Of a stretch of 27,298 nt of DNA, positions 10,841 through 19,619 are shown one piece after another. The stretch's first letter is position 1; each line of letters opens with the position of its first letter. Source of the DNA: Larix sibirica (taxonomy: Eukaryota; Streptophyta; Pinopsida; Pinales; Pinaceae); contig NWUY0304208788.1 of NCBI GenBank assembly GCA_004151065.3, forward strand, positions 1 through 27,298, read 5' to 3'. The notes under the pieces were generated by a model. It saw only the letters and a list, made by a program, of their open reading frames with translations. It searched no databases and was not told the DNA's origin. Both the position numbers and the translations under genes were made by a program.

Positions 10841-11672
10841 ATGGATAATGAATCCTTACCCAAGAAATAATCTTTCCACTTCTTTATTTATTGCACCAAG
10901 GCAAGAGTTCCTTGTAATATGTAAGATAGTTCAGTATTGCTCAATGTCACAACTCTGAATCATAGCAGACCGATCTTCCTCCTTGCCACTAACACTGCAC
11001 CCTTCTAATACCCACTAAAAATCGTTTACACTTCACATTACTTCTGCAAGTTAGGTAATGCTAATACCGAGGCTTGACTAATCTTCTGCTTCGATTCTTC
11101 AAATTATTTCTGCTGATTCTTACCCCACCGAAAAATATTACCACAGGTTGTCACGGCATGAAGTGGTGCGCCCACAACTGAAGCGCTATAAAGTTTCTCA
11201 TATTTTTGGTATCTTTCTAAAAACTTATAACTTGAATTCAATTTGTAAGAAGGTTTCATTTCAAGACGACCTCTATCTTTGAAGGGTCAATCTTCAATTC
11301 ACCTCCACCAATTACATGCCCCAAGTACATCAGTAATTTCCTAATAAGCTCAGACTTCTTTCTATTTGCTAGCAGCCAATGTTTATTAAGTGTCTCTAAC
11401 ACCTGCTTTAGACAGACAGACTGCTCCTGCCAAGGAGAACTAAAGAGAAAAATGACGTCCAAATAGACTATGATGAATGAATCTATGAATGGGTGCAACA
11501 CATCATTCATTAAGCACATAAAAGTAGCTAGTGCATTACTCAAACCTAAAGGCATTACTATCCATTCATACATACCTTGTTTCGTCTTGAAGGAGGTCTT
11601 CCAAATGTATTATTTATTGATCCAGACGTGATGATATAAGGAAGACCCAAAATGAAAGACCAGGTAAAGTGT
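10841..11672 (-). pseudogene. Ty3/gypsy reverse transcriptase and RNase H remnant
   Basis: This minus-strand fragment of a plant Ty3/gypsy pol polyprotein would copy element RNA into DNA if intact. Reading from 11672, a decayed palm segment leads to WKTSFKTKQGMYEWIVMPLG, then YLGHVIGGGELKIDPSK (about 11270-11330). In another frame come YSASVVGAPLHAVTTCGNIF, WGKNQQK, LALPNLQ, GAVLV and IKKWKDYFLGKDS, which are the RT connection and RNase H parts. The catalytic YLDD box reads YLDV, and the first RNase H aspartate motif (normally TDAS) reads TIFS. There are in-frame stops (after VWINK, NQQK and LPNLQK) and at least one frameshift near 11200-11255. The 5' half of RT, protease and integrase are missing. 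The longest intact piece is 105 codons at 11256-11573. It is non-functional; assignment to Ty3/gypsy rests on motif order and I consider it secure. Confidence 0.92.
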
Positions 11673-13324
11673 TCTGGCGGTGCCCGAGATGGCACTTCTA
11701 ATAAATGCTAGCCTGAAGAGTCCAGTTCAATAATATAGCTATAGAGAAACCCGACATTCCCGCACCCCAAATTAGGGAAGGGGGAGGAACTACACCCCAC
11801 TGTTCTGCCTGCCCTCCAATAAAGAAAGACCTCCATAACTGGCATTAAAACATCAAAGCACTCTCATCCCTTTTAGAGGTTCCAATAAAGGTAATCCTTC
11901 GTGGTTTTAATTACCGTGATGGGTGGATCCTTGATGGGAACTGGAGATGATCCGTAAGGGAACAAATAGAGTCTCTTCCAGGTAACTACGGTCCTTAAGA
12001 GAGGGAAGGGGAAGCATTCTAACTAGCCTTTAGGGGAAGGAGAGGCACTACCATCTGAAACACCCTCGATCTGGGGGCTGGTTGGAAAGTGAAAGCCTGC
12101 CCGGCCCGGTAAGACTACCATTTATATTGTAGGTGTGGTAAAGAATCTGATCTGGTAGGCAGAGTCAATATTTTATATCGGGGGTAATAAGGGTAAGAGG
12201 ACTACTACGCTCTGCTACGTGGATTAAAGGACTATTTACCTATCTTGCAACCACAACACATGATGCTAGAAAAAACTTGTTGGTTAGCATGATATGCACC
12301 TATAGGGTGTTTAGGGGTTTGTAGTGATTTACTATTATACTAGGCACCCTCATGTATTGACCATAAGGATAGCCATCACCAAACATATAGGTGATAACAA
12401 ATTGGTGCTATCACTGTTAATTGCCCAACATATGGTTCAAAGTGCCTACCAAAGGCCCGTCCAATAACTAAGTTTTATAAGTGAGCCGGTATAGAAAGGG
12501 TGGTTAAGACGCTAGGTTGTTTATATAGGTTGGAACATAAAGAAAGGTATTCCCGCAGGCAAAGGTAAATGGCGATGTTCTAAGTGGCCACCCCCATAAG
12601 ATCTCCTGAAGTTCAGGCACGCAGTGAATCAATCCAAGGAAGATAAACAAAGAAGGTCTCTAAAGCCCGCCCGATATTACGTATATAAATAGAAAGGTGT
12701 TCATAGATAAATAACATATAGAAAAGTCCCAGATCTAAAGCGGTGAGGCACGAAAGTGAGGAGCAGAGCTTTAAGTTAGTAAAGAGAACGAACAGGGTGT
12801 TTTCTTTACGTGAACTGCCTCACCAAACTTAGTTATTAGTTTTTGTTCTTAACTTTTATATACGTAATTTCTGAAATCACGCTTGCTTTCATTTAATGGA
12901 TGCTTCTTTTGTACCACTCACTATGACTATTTTTTTCTGGCCGAGTTGGTCCGGCCGAGCCTTGCCGATCTACAATTAAGTAATTAGAATCCACTAGACT
13001 GGTTAGAAATAGACCTACCCTTTCTTTTCATGCTTGAACCTCGTAGTTATCCACCTGTTCTACCATACTTTCAATTAAACCCTTCATCCTAGTTGATTGA
13101 GTCCCAACCCTTTGATGAAGCCAAGTGGTTACGGAGTGCCTTTACCCACCTATAGAAGGAAGGCCTAGCACCTGTTCTCCCTATACCAATTCTGAATGAA
13201 TCTTAGTAGTGACATATCCCTTCTTATGCCTTTTTAGGAATCTTAGGAAAGACAGCTATGATCCCTTACCTTAGCCCTAGAAACCTCATCACTGTCTACC
13301 ATATGCCTTTTATTCTAGGGGCTT
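11673..13324. other. Long non-coding stretch
   Basis: No gene, tRNA or intron element was recognised. The segment near 11979-12000 (taactacggtccttaag) recalls a large-subunit rRNA core word, but the surrounding bases do not. AT-rich and GC-richer patches alternate. Confidence 0.5.
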
Positions 13325-13684
13325 CAGAGGGCCATCTCGATCTTTTTATGCATGCAGCACGAGGAAACTCTTGATCATCTCTTTGATCTTTGTCTTTTTG
13401 CGTTGAATCTTTGGGATCAAGCTGCCATGATTTTTCGGCAAACCTCCAGAATTAAGAGTAACCCAAGCAAAAAAATCATAGATTGGAGAGAGGCTCCCTT
13501 TCACAGCAGTCTTTTGAATCAGGTGTGGCAACTATTCTCGGGCTTTCTTCTATGGGAGATCTGGCGCGAGAGGAATAACAGAATTTTCCAGGATCAGTAC
13601 AGAGGGGAAGCAGCAGTCTGGGCAAAAGTTAAGCATCACATTTTTGAAACTCTGAAGTGTTGGGCTGAATTAGAAGATATATAA
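13325..13684 (+). pseudogene. LINE reverse transcriptase C-terminal fragment (zf-RVT)
   Basis: This plus-strand fragment matches the C-terminal zinc-binding region of plant non-LTR (LINE) polyproteins. From 13349 the frame reads CMQHEETLDHLF, then a cysteine (DLCLF), then FALNLWDQ, REAPFHSSLLNQVWQ and FLLWEIWRERNNRIF, ending in CWAELEDI and a TAA stop at 13682-13684. The C-x-x-C...H...C layout is degraded. A preceding GPSRS word in the next frame (13328 onward) suggests a one-base frameshift at about 13345. The endonuclease and the reverse transcriptase core are absent, which fits either a 5'-truncated LINE insertion or a later break. The ATG at 13352 is internal and not a real start. Family assignment is from motif recognition and is strong. 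Confidence 0.9.
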
Positions 13685-15000
13685 TGAGCTGCATTTCATT
13701 ATCAATCCGGGTTTTACGACTTGTGAGGCACTGTGCAAAGTATATGCAGAGAAAGTACTTACTGTCTATGCTTACTTTTCATGCATGAAACAATGAAATG
13801 GAAATACCTTAGCCTTTTATAGAATTTACCATGAATTACTAGAAGAGCAAAACCCAATATCCAAGTACACCATGCAAATCTCCAACAAGTCGCCTTAGCC
13901 AAAATTTCCAAGTATTCTATTAGCAAGAGCTCCAAAACTTATAAGTTACAAATGAGGAGGTATCTTCCTTTTATAGTGCAAGGAGAGCCTCAATACAAGG
14001 GTACAAAACCATGGGTGGAAGCTAAACCATTAGCTAAAACCACCAATACATTAGAAAATACATAAAAGAATGCCCTAGTAGACTAAAAGTAAATCCTTAG
14101 GGTACATACATGAGAGATAAATGTGCCAAAATAATAGAATAATGATGTGCAAGCCCTCCTCCAACAAATCGATGCTAAAAGAGGCTCAACGTTCCTTCAA
14201 ATCATGATGATGTCATGCTAGAAAAGAGGTCGTACCATGTGAGAGAAGCATCGTACCATGTGTAAATAATCTCATCCACACGTGTGAGGATAAATGAAGG
14301 GCTAGGATGCATCAATGGCATGGATCAAGGCATGTATCATGTGGATCTCTCCTCAAATAAAGTAAAAGATGGCTCAAGTAACCAACTCTTTCTCAAATCA
14401 TGCCAAGACTAAGTAAAAACCTCCTCCAAGTAGGTCGTACAAGTAAAAGAGGCCCTCTCTCATAATAAAAGATGATCCAACGGCTGTAATATAATCAAGA
14501 GTTGAGATCTAAGCATAGATGATCTCAACATGTGTGTAATAGAGGCCCCTTATAAATAAAATACATCCTCATGTGCAAGTAAAAGAGCCACATAAGCTAG
14601 CACCCAAGCCACATATGCAAGGCGAAACCCCTAGTGAGGAAAATAGGCCACCTCATCATGAACAAGTCATACAAGTGCATCATCAATGGACACATCATCA
14701 TAGTAAACCATAGGAGAACCATATCATCAGCCACATATGCAAGTAAACTGCCAACTGGACCAAAAGTGCCACATGTCTCCCTGTAGAAGCTCCTGCATGG
14801 AAAACTGCAAACTGAAGAAGCGCCCTGAAATCTGACAGGCCAGCTGGGTAGGAGGGTCAATAAGCTGCTCAAAAGTGCCTCAACGCTCAGTCAAAGCCAT
14901 CTGGATCTCTACCAACTCATCAGTCTGTCTGCAGAAGCCCCTGCCCAGAAAAGCAGTATATGCCGTCGATTGAGGCTCGACCAAACTAAGCATATTAACG
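13685..15000. other. Non-coding A-rich stretch with short repeats, possibly nuclear-derived
   Basis: No coding frame is convincing; the 91-codon minus-strand frame at 14597-14872 is low in complexity. Words repeat: cgtaccatgtg at 14231-14241 and 14252-14262, agccacatatgcaag at about 14608 and 14729, and several gcaagtaaaagag words between 14420 and 14745. It directly follows the LINE fragment and may be part of the same captured nuclear segment, ending near 14990 where the composition changes. This is inference. Confidence 0.4.
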
Positions 15001-15544
15001 AATGCATTGAGGAACGATTCGGTTCAAAACGAATGCGGCCCAAAGGAGCGGTCCGAATGCTAAGTCCGTAGTAGCTATTTCAATAACCTTAATCTTCCGC
15101 CAGCGATCCTAAGCAATCCCAAGTAAGTATAATAAAGCAAGCATGGTTAGCAGCAATAGGTGTAAAAATATTAAACAGCCATTCTTCCTTCAGTGAGAAA
15201 CAGTGCAAAAAGGAAGATCACCGATAGGTCTTGTTTTCAAACTATAGCTCTTGGTTTACTCTACTTACCATTAGGAATTACTACCCTTGCTTCTGTATCT
15301 GTTAATCAGGAGGAATTCAGAAGTATGCATCATGGTAATTTAGATTTCATTCATTAGGGAGCAACATAAGGTTAGGACGGAGGGCTCACCGAGGGTAGGA
15401 GGGTGAGGACGCATTAAAGCGATAGTACGTAAAGAGCAAGAGTACGTAAAGACGAGGAGTGGGAAACCATCTTTTCTCTTTGTTTGACACCTACTACCAA
15501 TTTTGCTAATCACATACAGGCTGGACAGAGGATATTTTCTCTAT
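15001..15544. other. Non-coding with one open hydrophobic frame fragment
   Basis: In the plus frame from about 15197 to 15357 there is an open run of about 50 codons without an ATG start. It contains QTIALGLLYLPLGITTLASV, which is hydrophobic. I could not match it to a mitochondrial or other protein. No RNA gene was seen. Confidence 0.35.
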
Positions 15545-15930
15545 TTATTAGAGGTCGAGGTCTATGTATGGCTGCTCTAGGCTATGACCTTCTGGCAATG
15601 ATGGCAAGGCCTCCCGACTATTGTATATGAAAACTGACCCTGGGCGATTACTTTTCTGCAATGACTACTGGCTACTACCTCTCGTCTATGACAACCGGGA
15701 ATGATTGGGAATGACTGGGAATGACTGGGAATGACTGGGAATGACTGGCTATGACTCCTGACTATGACTCCTGACTATGACTCCTGGCAATATGACCTTC
15801 AGTAAATTACTATTGGCTATTGGCTATCAGCAATGACTCCTGTAATGCCCTTCTGTCTATGATTGGCTAGAACTACTGGCTAGGAAAACTACTACCCAGG
15901 CTATAAGCTATGACCATCTTTCTATGAGCT
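15545..15930 (+). repeat. Tandem array of tatgactgg-type units
   Basis: Five 10-bp units lie at 15701-15750; the middle three are exact atgactggga, the first has atgattggga and the last atgactggct. They pass directly into three 13-bp units of ctatgactcctga at about 15749-15786. On both sides, looser words such as ctatgaccttctggcaatga, ctatgacaaccggg and tctatgattggctag continue the pattern from about 15560 to 15920. A smaller cluster of the same family is at 5575-5632. Confidence 0.9.
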
Positions 15931-16318
15931 GTAGGAACTCTTTTTAATAGGGGTAAGCCCCGTCCCGGGGGATGTGGGTGAAATCTCTTGTGTTCAGATG
16001 GTAAGGGTACTTGTAATGGAGCTTGGGGGTGCACCTAACGGGGGGTCTACCCCTATATCCACTCATTTCCGGCCAGCAGTATAAGAAGAATGAATGAGAT
16101 TGAGTTCTCAATCCAATCTATTTCACTAACTAAATTGATATGCTCATAGGGTACTTAAAAACCCTCCCTCTCCCCATTCCATCTGGCGGTAAGTAATTCC
16201 CTTCTTTCCTCTTGTCATCTGATGCCACCCGCCCTGGCTCAATCGCTATGCTTGTAAGGTAACAGCATGTCTAAATCTAATTGTTATTATGGTAAATTGG
16301 GGTCGTCCTTCCTTCTCT
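15931..16318. other. Non-coding, no gene seen
   Basis: There are C- and G-runs near 15958-15972 and 16029-16050 but no frame, tRNA or other recognised element. Confidence 0.5.
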
Positions 16319-16486
16319 CGTGTATGGTGGTAACGAGGGGGACTTACTTATCTTTCGGGTATGTGTTGATGGTTACTCTTTCTCTCAGATATGTTGTGAG
16401 GTGACTCGAGTATCGTGTGTGATAATCTGGTCTGTCGGTAAGTCCTTCCCTCTCGGCGGGTATCCATTGATGGGGCCTTCTCTCGT
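16319..16486 (-). repeat. Family 1 array, inverted orientation
   Basis: The cores cgtgtatgg (16319), cgggtatgtgttgatgg (16356), cgagtatcgtgtgtgat (16407) and cgggtatccattgatgg (16457) are 37, 51 and 50 bp apart. Each is followed by ttctctc or ccttc words. In reverse complement they read ccatcaatggatacccg, matching the forward copies such as ccatcaatgaatacccg at 4918-4934. The regular spacing of about 50 bp suggests an eroded tandem array. Confidence 0.6.
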
Positions 16487-16991
16487 CGTCTGGTGGTAAC
16501 TTACTTGGAATGGGTAGATTAATTTGGGGAATGGGTGCTAACACCTGACACTGGGACTACATAACCTCCCTTCCCTGAAAGTATCTTCTATCTCTCTCCT
16601 CCCTGAACACTCTAGCCCCTCTCCCTGATGACTCTTTGCGTATGATCCTATCATTGTGTCTCATCTCTGAAAGCTGATGTCCTGTGATATCCAAAAAGAG
16701 ATGGTAGGTTATTCTCGGGGCTCTTATGTTCTCAAGGAGAGAGATCCCACGTGACAAGCACATTCTAGAGAGTTCCAGGGCAAGACCAAGTGGAGTCGTT
16801 GCAATTCTAACATGCGATAGAAAAAAGGTTATCCCCCAGTTAACCTATTGTGACCATTATTTGGCTAGCCACGGACGTGTCCAACCTAGAGGCAGGGAGT
16901 CTTGTATAACAACTTTAACGTTACTGAACCCATTTCTTATCCTTCCTAATTGTAATAACCTATGCTCTAGTTGTCCTGAGTTACTCAAATT
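16487..16991. other. Non-coding, no gene seen
   Basis: Overlapping short frames occur on both strands (16557-16763, 16726-16995 and 16857-17150), but none has a recognisable family feature. A polypyrimidine bias is visible at 16560-16660. Confidence 0.45.
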
Positions 16992-17225
16992 GTAGCCGAG
17001 ATAGACCATCATCAAGATAAATATGGCTGGAAGAGAGGCAAGCCTTTTATGAGCTCTCAATACATAAATACGGTCATCAAGAGAGCTGAACCGAAGGATG
17101 AGAGTGGAAATGGCAATCAACCAGGCATGTTCCAGGTTGATGTCCTTCAAATAAAGAGTGTCCTAAATGAGAAAGTGGCCTACCTATGGAGGATCGGGAG
17201 GAGAAGGGATACTCTGAACCCCTAG
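16992..17225 (+). pseudogene. Unrecognised open frame of 77 codons, possibly a gene fragment
   Basis: The plus frame from 16992 to the TAG at 17223-17225 is open for 77 codons, with an ATG after 19 codons. Visible runs are YGWKRGKPFMSSQYINTVIK, PGMFQVDVLQIK and SVLNEKVAYLWRI, whose mix of residues looks like real protein. No family was recognised. A longer minus-strand ATG frame (16857-17150) overlaps it, so one or both are accidental. It lies about 290 bp from another unrecognised frame on the opposite strand. Confidence 0.2.
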
Positions 17226-17517
17226 GTTAAGATCTTTAAAGTGCCTAACCCTCTCTCGCTCAAACTTCGCTTGGTCAACCAGCTCTGCAAAACGGGGTTT
17301 TCTTCCCCTTTTCAACCTAAGCCCAATAAAAGTTCTCCTCGATTTGTTTCTATATACACTGTCGATGCACTACAGTGACCTATTTAAGGCTTTATTGCTG
17401 GTGTAAAATTGAAGTATCTTTATTCTTGAGTTCTATGATCTCTAATTATAATTGTTGTGTTTCATCAGGAAGGGATCCGTTTACGGTAGGAATCTGTTTA
17501 GGCTCTAAAAGGTTATG
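17226..17517. other. Non-coding, no gene seen
   Basis: This short spacer lies between two unrecognised decayed frames and becomes AT-rich after about 17400. No element was recognised. Confidence 0.5.
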
Positions 17518-17952
17518 TTAAATAATTGGGAGTTTTTCTAGGTTTACAAAATTATGAACCAGTATTATCATGTTTGAGGCTTGCTCACTAAGGCTGATTT
17601 TGAGGTTCGTTGTCTCGGTCATTTTCATCTTTTTTAGTTTAGCAATGGTTAGGCCCTGTTCAACAAGGCATGTTAATCGCTCCATAATTGAAAGAGCATG
17701 GATGTATTTTACATATGCAATCTACAACTCATATTTTTTTTGGATTGATTCCAAAACAGCAGTTCGTGCACCATGATCTGCCACTTGCACTTGAAGGGCC
17801 TGCAACACTTCTACCGTTTCGGCGCTAACACATCTCAGCTCCGTCATATGACTATAGAGCCATTGATATTGTAGACTCGGGGTCGGGAGGGAAGACCCTT
17901 TATAGAGGATGGTGTCCTGTACTGTGAATAAATATTCCAGCGCTAAACCAAG
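17518..17952 (-). pseudogene. Unrecognised decayed protein frame, helical, one interior stop
   Basis: Read on the minus strand from 17952 to the TAA at 17518-17520, 144 codons are interrupted by a single TAG (plus strand 17722-17724). The first half contains FTVQDTILYKGSSLPTP, then YQWLYSHMTELRCVSAETVE, then VLQALQVQVADHGARTAVLE, the last with heptad-like spacing of L, V and A that suggests a coiled coil. The second half contains IAYVKYIHALSIMERLTCLV and a lysine-rich KLKKMKMTE. The composition is protein-like throughout, so a real gene is likelier than chance. I do not recognise the family. A retroelement gag-like or accessory protein is one possibility, given the gag remnant 0.7 kb away on the other strand. 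It is non-functional as it stands. Confidence 0.45.
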
Positions 17953-18670
17953 TTAGATGGACAAAACAAGTCTTCATAGGTCTATAACTCCTACAAGACA
18001 GGCCAAGTAAATTGTAGACCTTACAACAGGGCCAGACTAGGTCGACCTGCTAAATAAGTTGCTATCCCCTGGCCGACTTGCTTGAAAGAACAATTATAGT
18101 GTAAATACCTTCCTATAACACCCACTTTACCGATTCAATAAGGGAACCAACTATGAGACACGCAGAAGTTGGTCGTGCACAGAGAGAATTTTTACTCATA
18201 GATACAAAAAAGCAGTACCCATTAAACTAAAAACTTGCAGGTGGAAAATAAGGGGAAGGACAAAGCAATAGGGTCCAGGCAAGACACAAATGGCCCTGCT
18301 ACCCTGTCGGGATGTCGTAGGGAGGTCCAACATTGAAAGGAGTTGTAAGTTAGGGCCGCGAAGGGCCTGCATAACGGCTAAACAGACGAACTGAAAAGAC
18401 CACATAAAGGGTCCTTGGAACAACGCTATACACGCAAGGTAATGCCATCGCATGCAGCTGACAAGGTCCAAAACCAAGTGGACCACGAGCACCGTATCTA
18501 AAATTAATACGCGAGGCCAACAAAGGCTTAGGTAAGGGGTCAACAAGCCCAAAGGAAAAAAACAAAAAGAAAGGGCCAATTTACATTACGACACAAGGTG
18601 AACAAGTGCTTAAAAAAACAAGGCTAACCATGGCAAGGGGTTCGAGCGCAGCACAGACACATGGTCAACA
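17953..18670. other. Stretch before the gag remnant, no gene recognised
   Basis: Two overlapping minus-strand frames (127 codons at 18196-18579 and 71 codons at 18350-18565) are rich in L, F, C and V and show no family feature; they are judged accidental. If the gag remnant at 18671 kept its upstream sequence, this region would hold its leader and 5' LTR, but no TG...CA ends or primer-binding site could be identified. Confidence 0.35.
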
Positions 18671-19619
18671 ATGGAGAACCTTATATATTCTAATCTCAAT
18701 TCTAGCTTGCCAAGTGAAACTATTGAAGAATTCAAACTTATTACTATAATTTATTCATCTGCTATAATAAAATGATGATAACACTGCAATCATTTTTAGA
18801 AGAATAATGGCTAGATTAGATGCCATTGAAACAATACAAAGAAGAGGTGTTGCTCCTACAATGCATGATAAAAGTGATGAAGAAGAGGCATAAGCAGATT
18901 TTGTTAGAGAATAATTAGAGGATGAAGTAGCCATTGAAGAAAGAATGGTCAGAGTCATAAGAGGTATAGGAGGTAAACCTATACTTTCAACTCCTATTTA
19001 TTCTAGAAGTTTCAATCCTGAAGAGTTTATAGATTGGATAGGTAAAATGGACAATTTCTTTTCATTTTCACATATTAGGAATAAGAGTAATGCTTCTTTG
19101 TGGTGGGAGAAGTTGCAGTTGGATAGAGAAAGTAGTGGCAAATATAAGATTCAAACATGGGATAGAATGTTGTTAAATTTTTCAGTTCAAATTTTCCCTG
19201 TTGATTATGCTTTAAATATATGTTGAGAAGATTACATAACCTTACAGTATAAGATGATAGTTAAAGAGTATACAGAGGAGTTTGACATACTTTCTATAAG
19301 GTCTGGGTAGAATGAGGAGAGTCCAAAATAAATTGAAGGTATATTAATGGTTTTAATTATGCCATTCAGGATGAATTTTATGTTCTTAATTTCCATACAG
19401 TTGCGGAAGCGTACCAGGTAGCGTTACAGATTGAGGATAAGTTTATGATAAGACAACATACCTACAAAGAGAAGAGAGGTAAAGAGAGCATAAGAGTGCA
19501 GATGAAAGAGAATAAATAAGAAGTTGCAGAAAGTTCTAGCACTGTGGACCAACCAAGAATATTTCAAGCAGACAGAGGTAGAAGGTCTACCAGAGGAAGA
19601 GGCAGAGGTGGCAGTTTTT
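18671..19619 (+). pseudogene. Ty3/gypsy gag remnant
   Basis: This is a decayed gag gene, the capsid and nucleocapsid polyprotein of a plant Ty3/gypsy retrotransposon. A weak N-terminus starts at ATG 18671 (MENLIYSNLNSSLPSETIEE). After a frame change, MARLDAIETIQRRGV (18807 on) leads through an acidic SDEEEA stretch to GGKPILSTP, FNPEEFIDWIGKMDNFF, ASLWWEKLQLDRESSGKYK and TWDRML. The part between DNFF and SLWWE is about 15 residues shorter than in usual gags, so a small deletion is likely. Two frameshifts follow near 19226-19260, then VKEYTEEFDILSIRSG, VAEAYQVALQIEDKF and a basic RGRRSTRGRGRGG tail. No CCHC zinc knuckle is visible after it. Interior stops occur near 18890 and 18931. No CpG occurs from 18649 to 19403. 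Confidence 0.92.

Noticed and set aside
11979-12000. taactacggtccttaag, similar to a conserved large-subunit rRNA word
   Set aside because: The match is short and imperfect, and no further rRNA sequence is recognisable on either side.
14597-14872. 91-codon minus-strand frame
   Set aside because: It is the antisense of a repeat-rich catcatcaag-type tract, and its methionine- and leucine-rich composition follows from that.
15197-15357. Hydrophobic open frame thought at first to be a cytochrome c maturation or transport gene fragment
   Set aside because: The similarity was only in general hydrophobicity; I could find no specific motif of any mitochondrial protein.
18196-18579. 127-codon minus-strand ATG frame
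   Set aside because: It overlaps a 71-codon frame in another phase, has an L, F, C-rich composition typical of the antisense of A/G-rich DNA, and shows no motif.
18630-18655. ggttcgagcgc as a B box of a tRNA upstream of gag
   Set aside because: No A box lies at the correct distance and no cloverleaf can be drawn.
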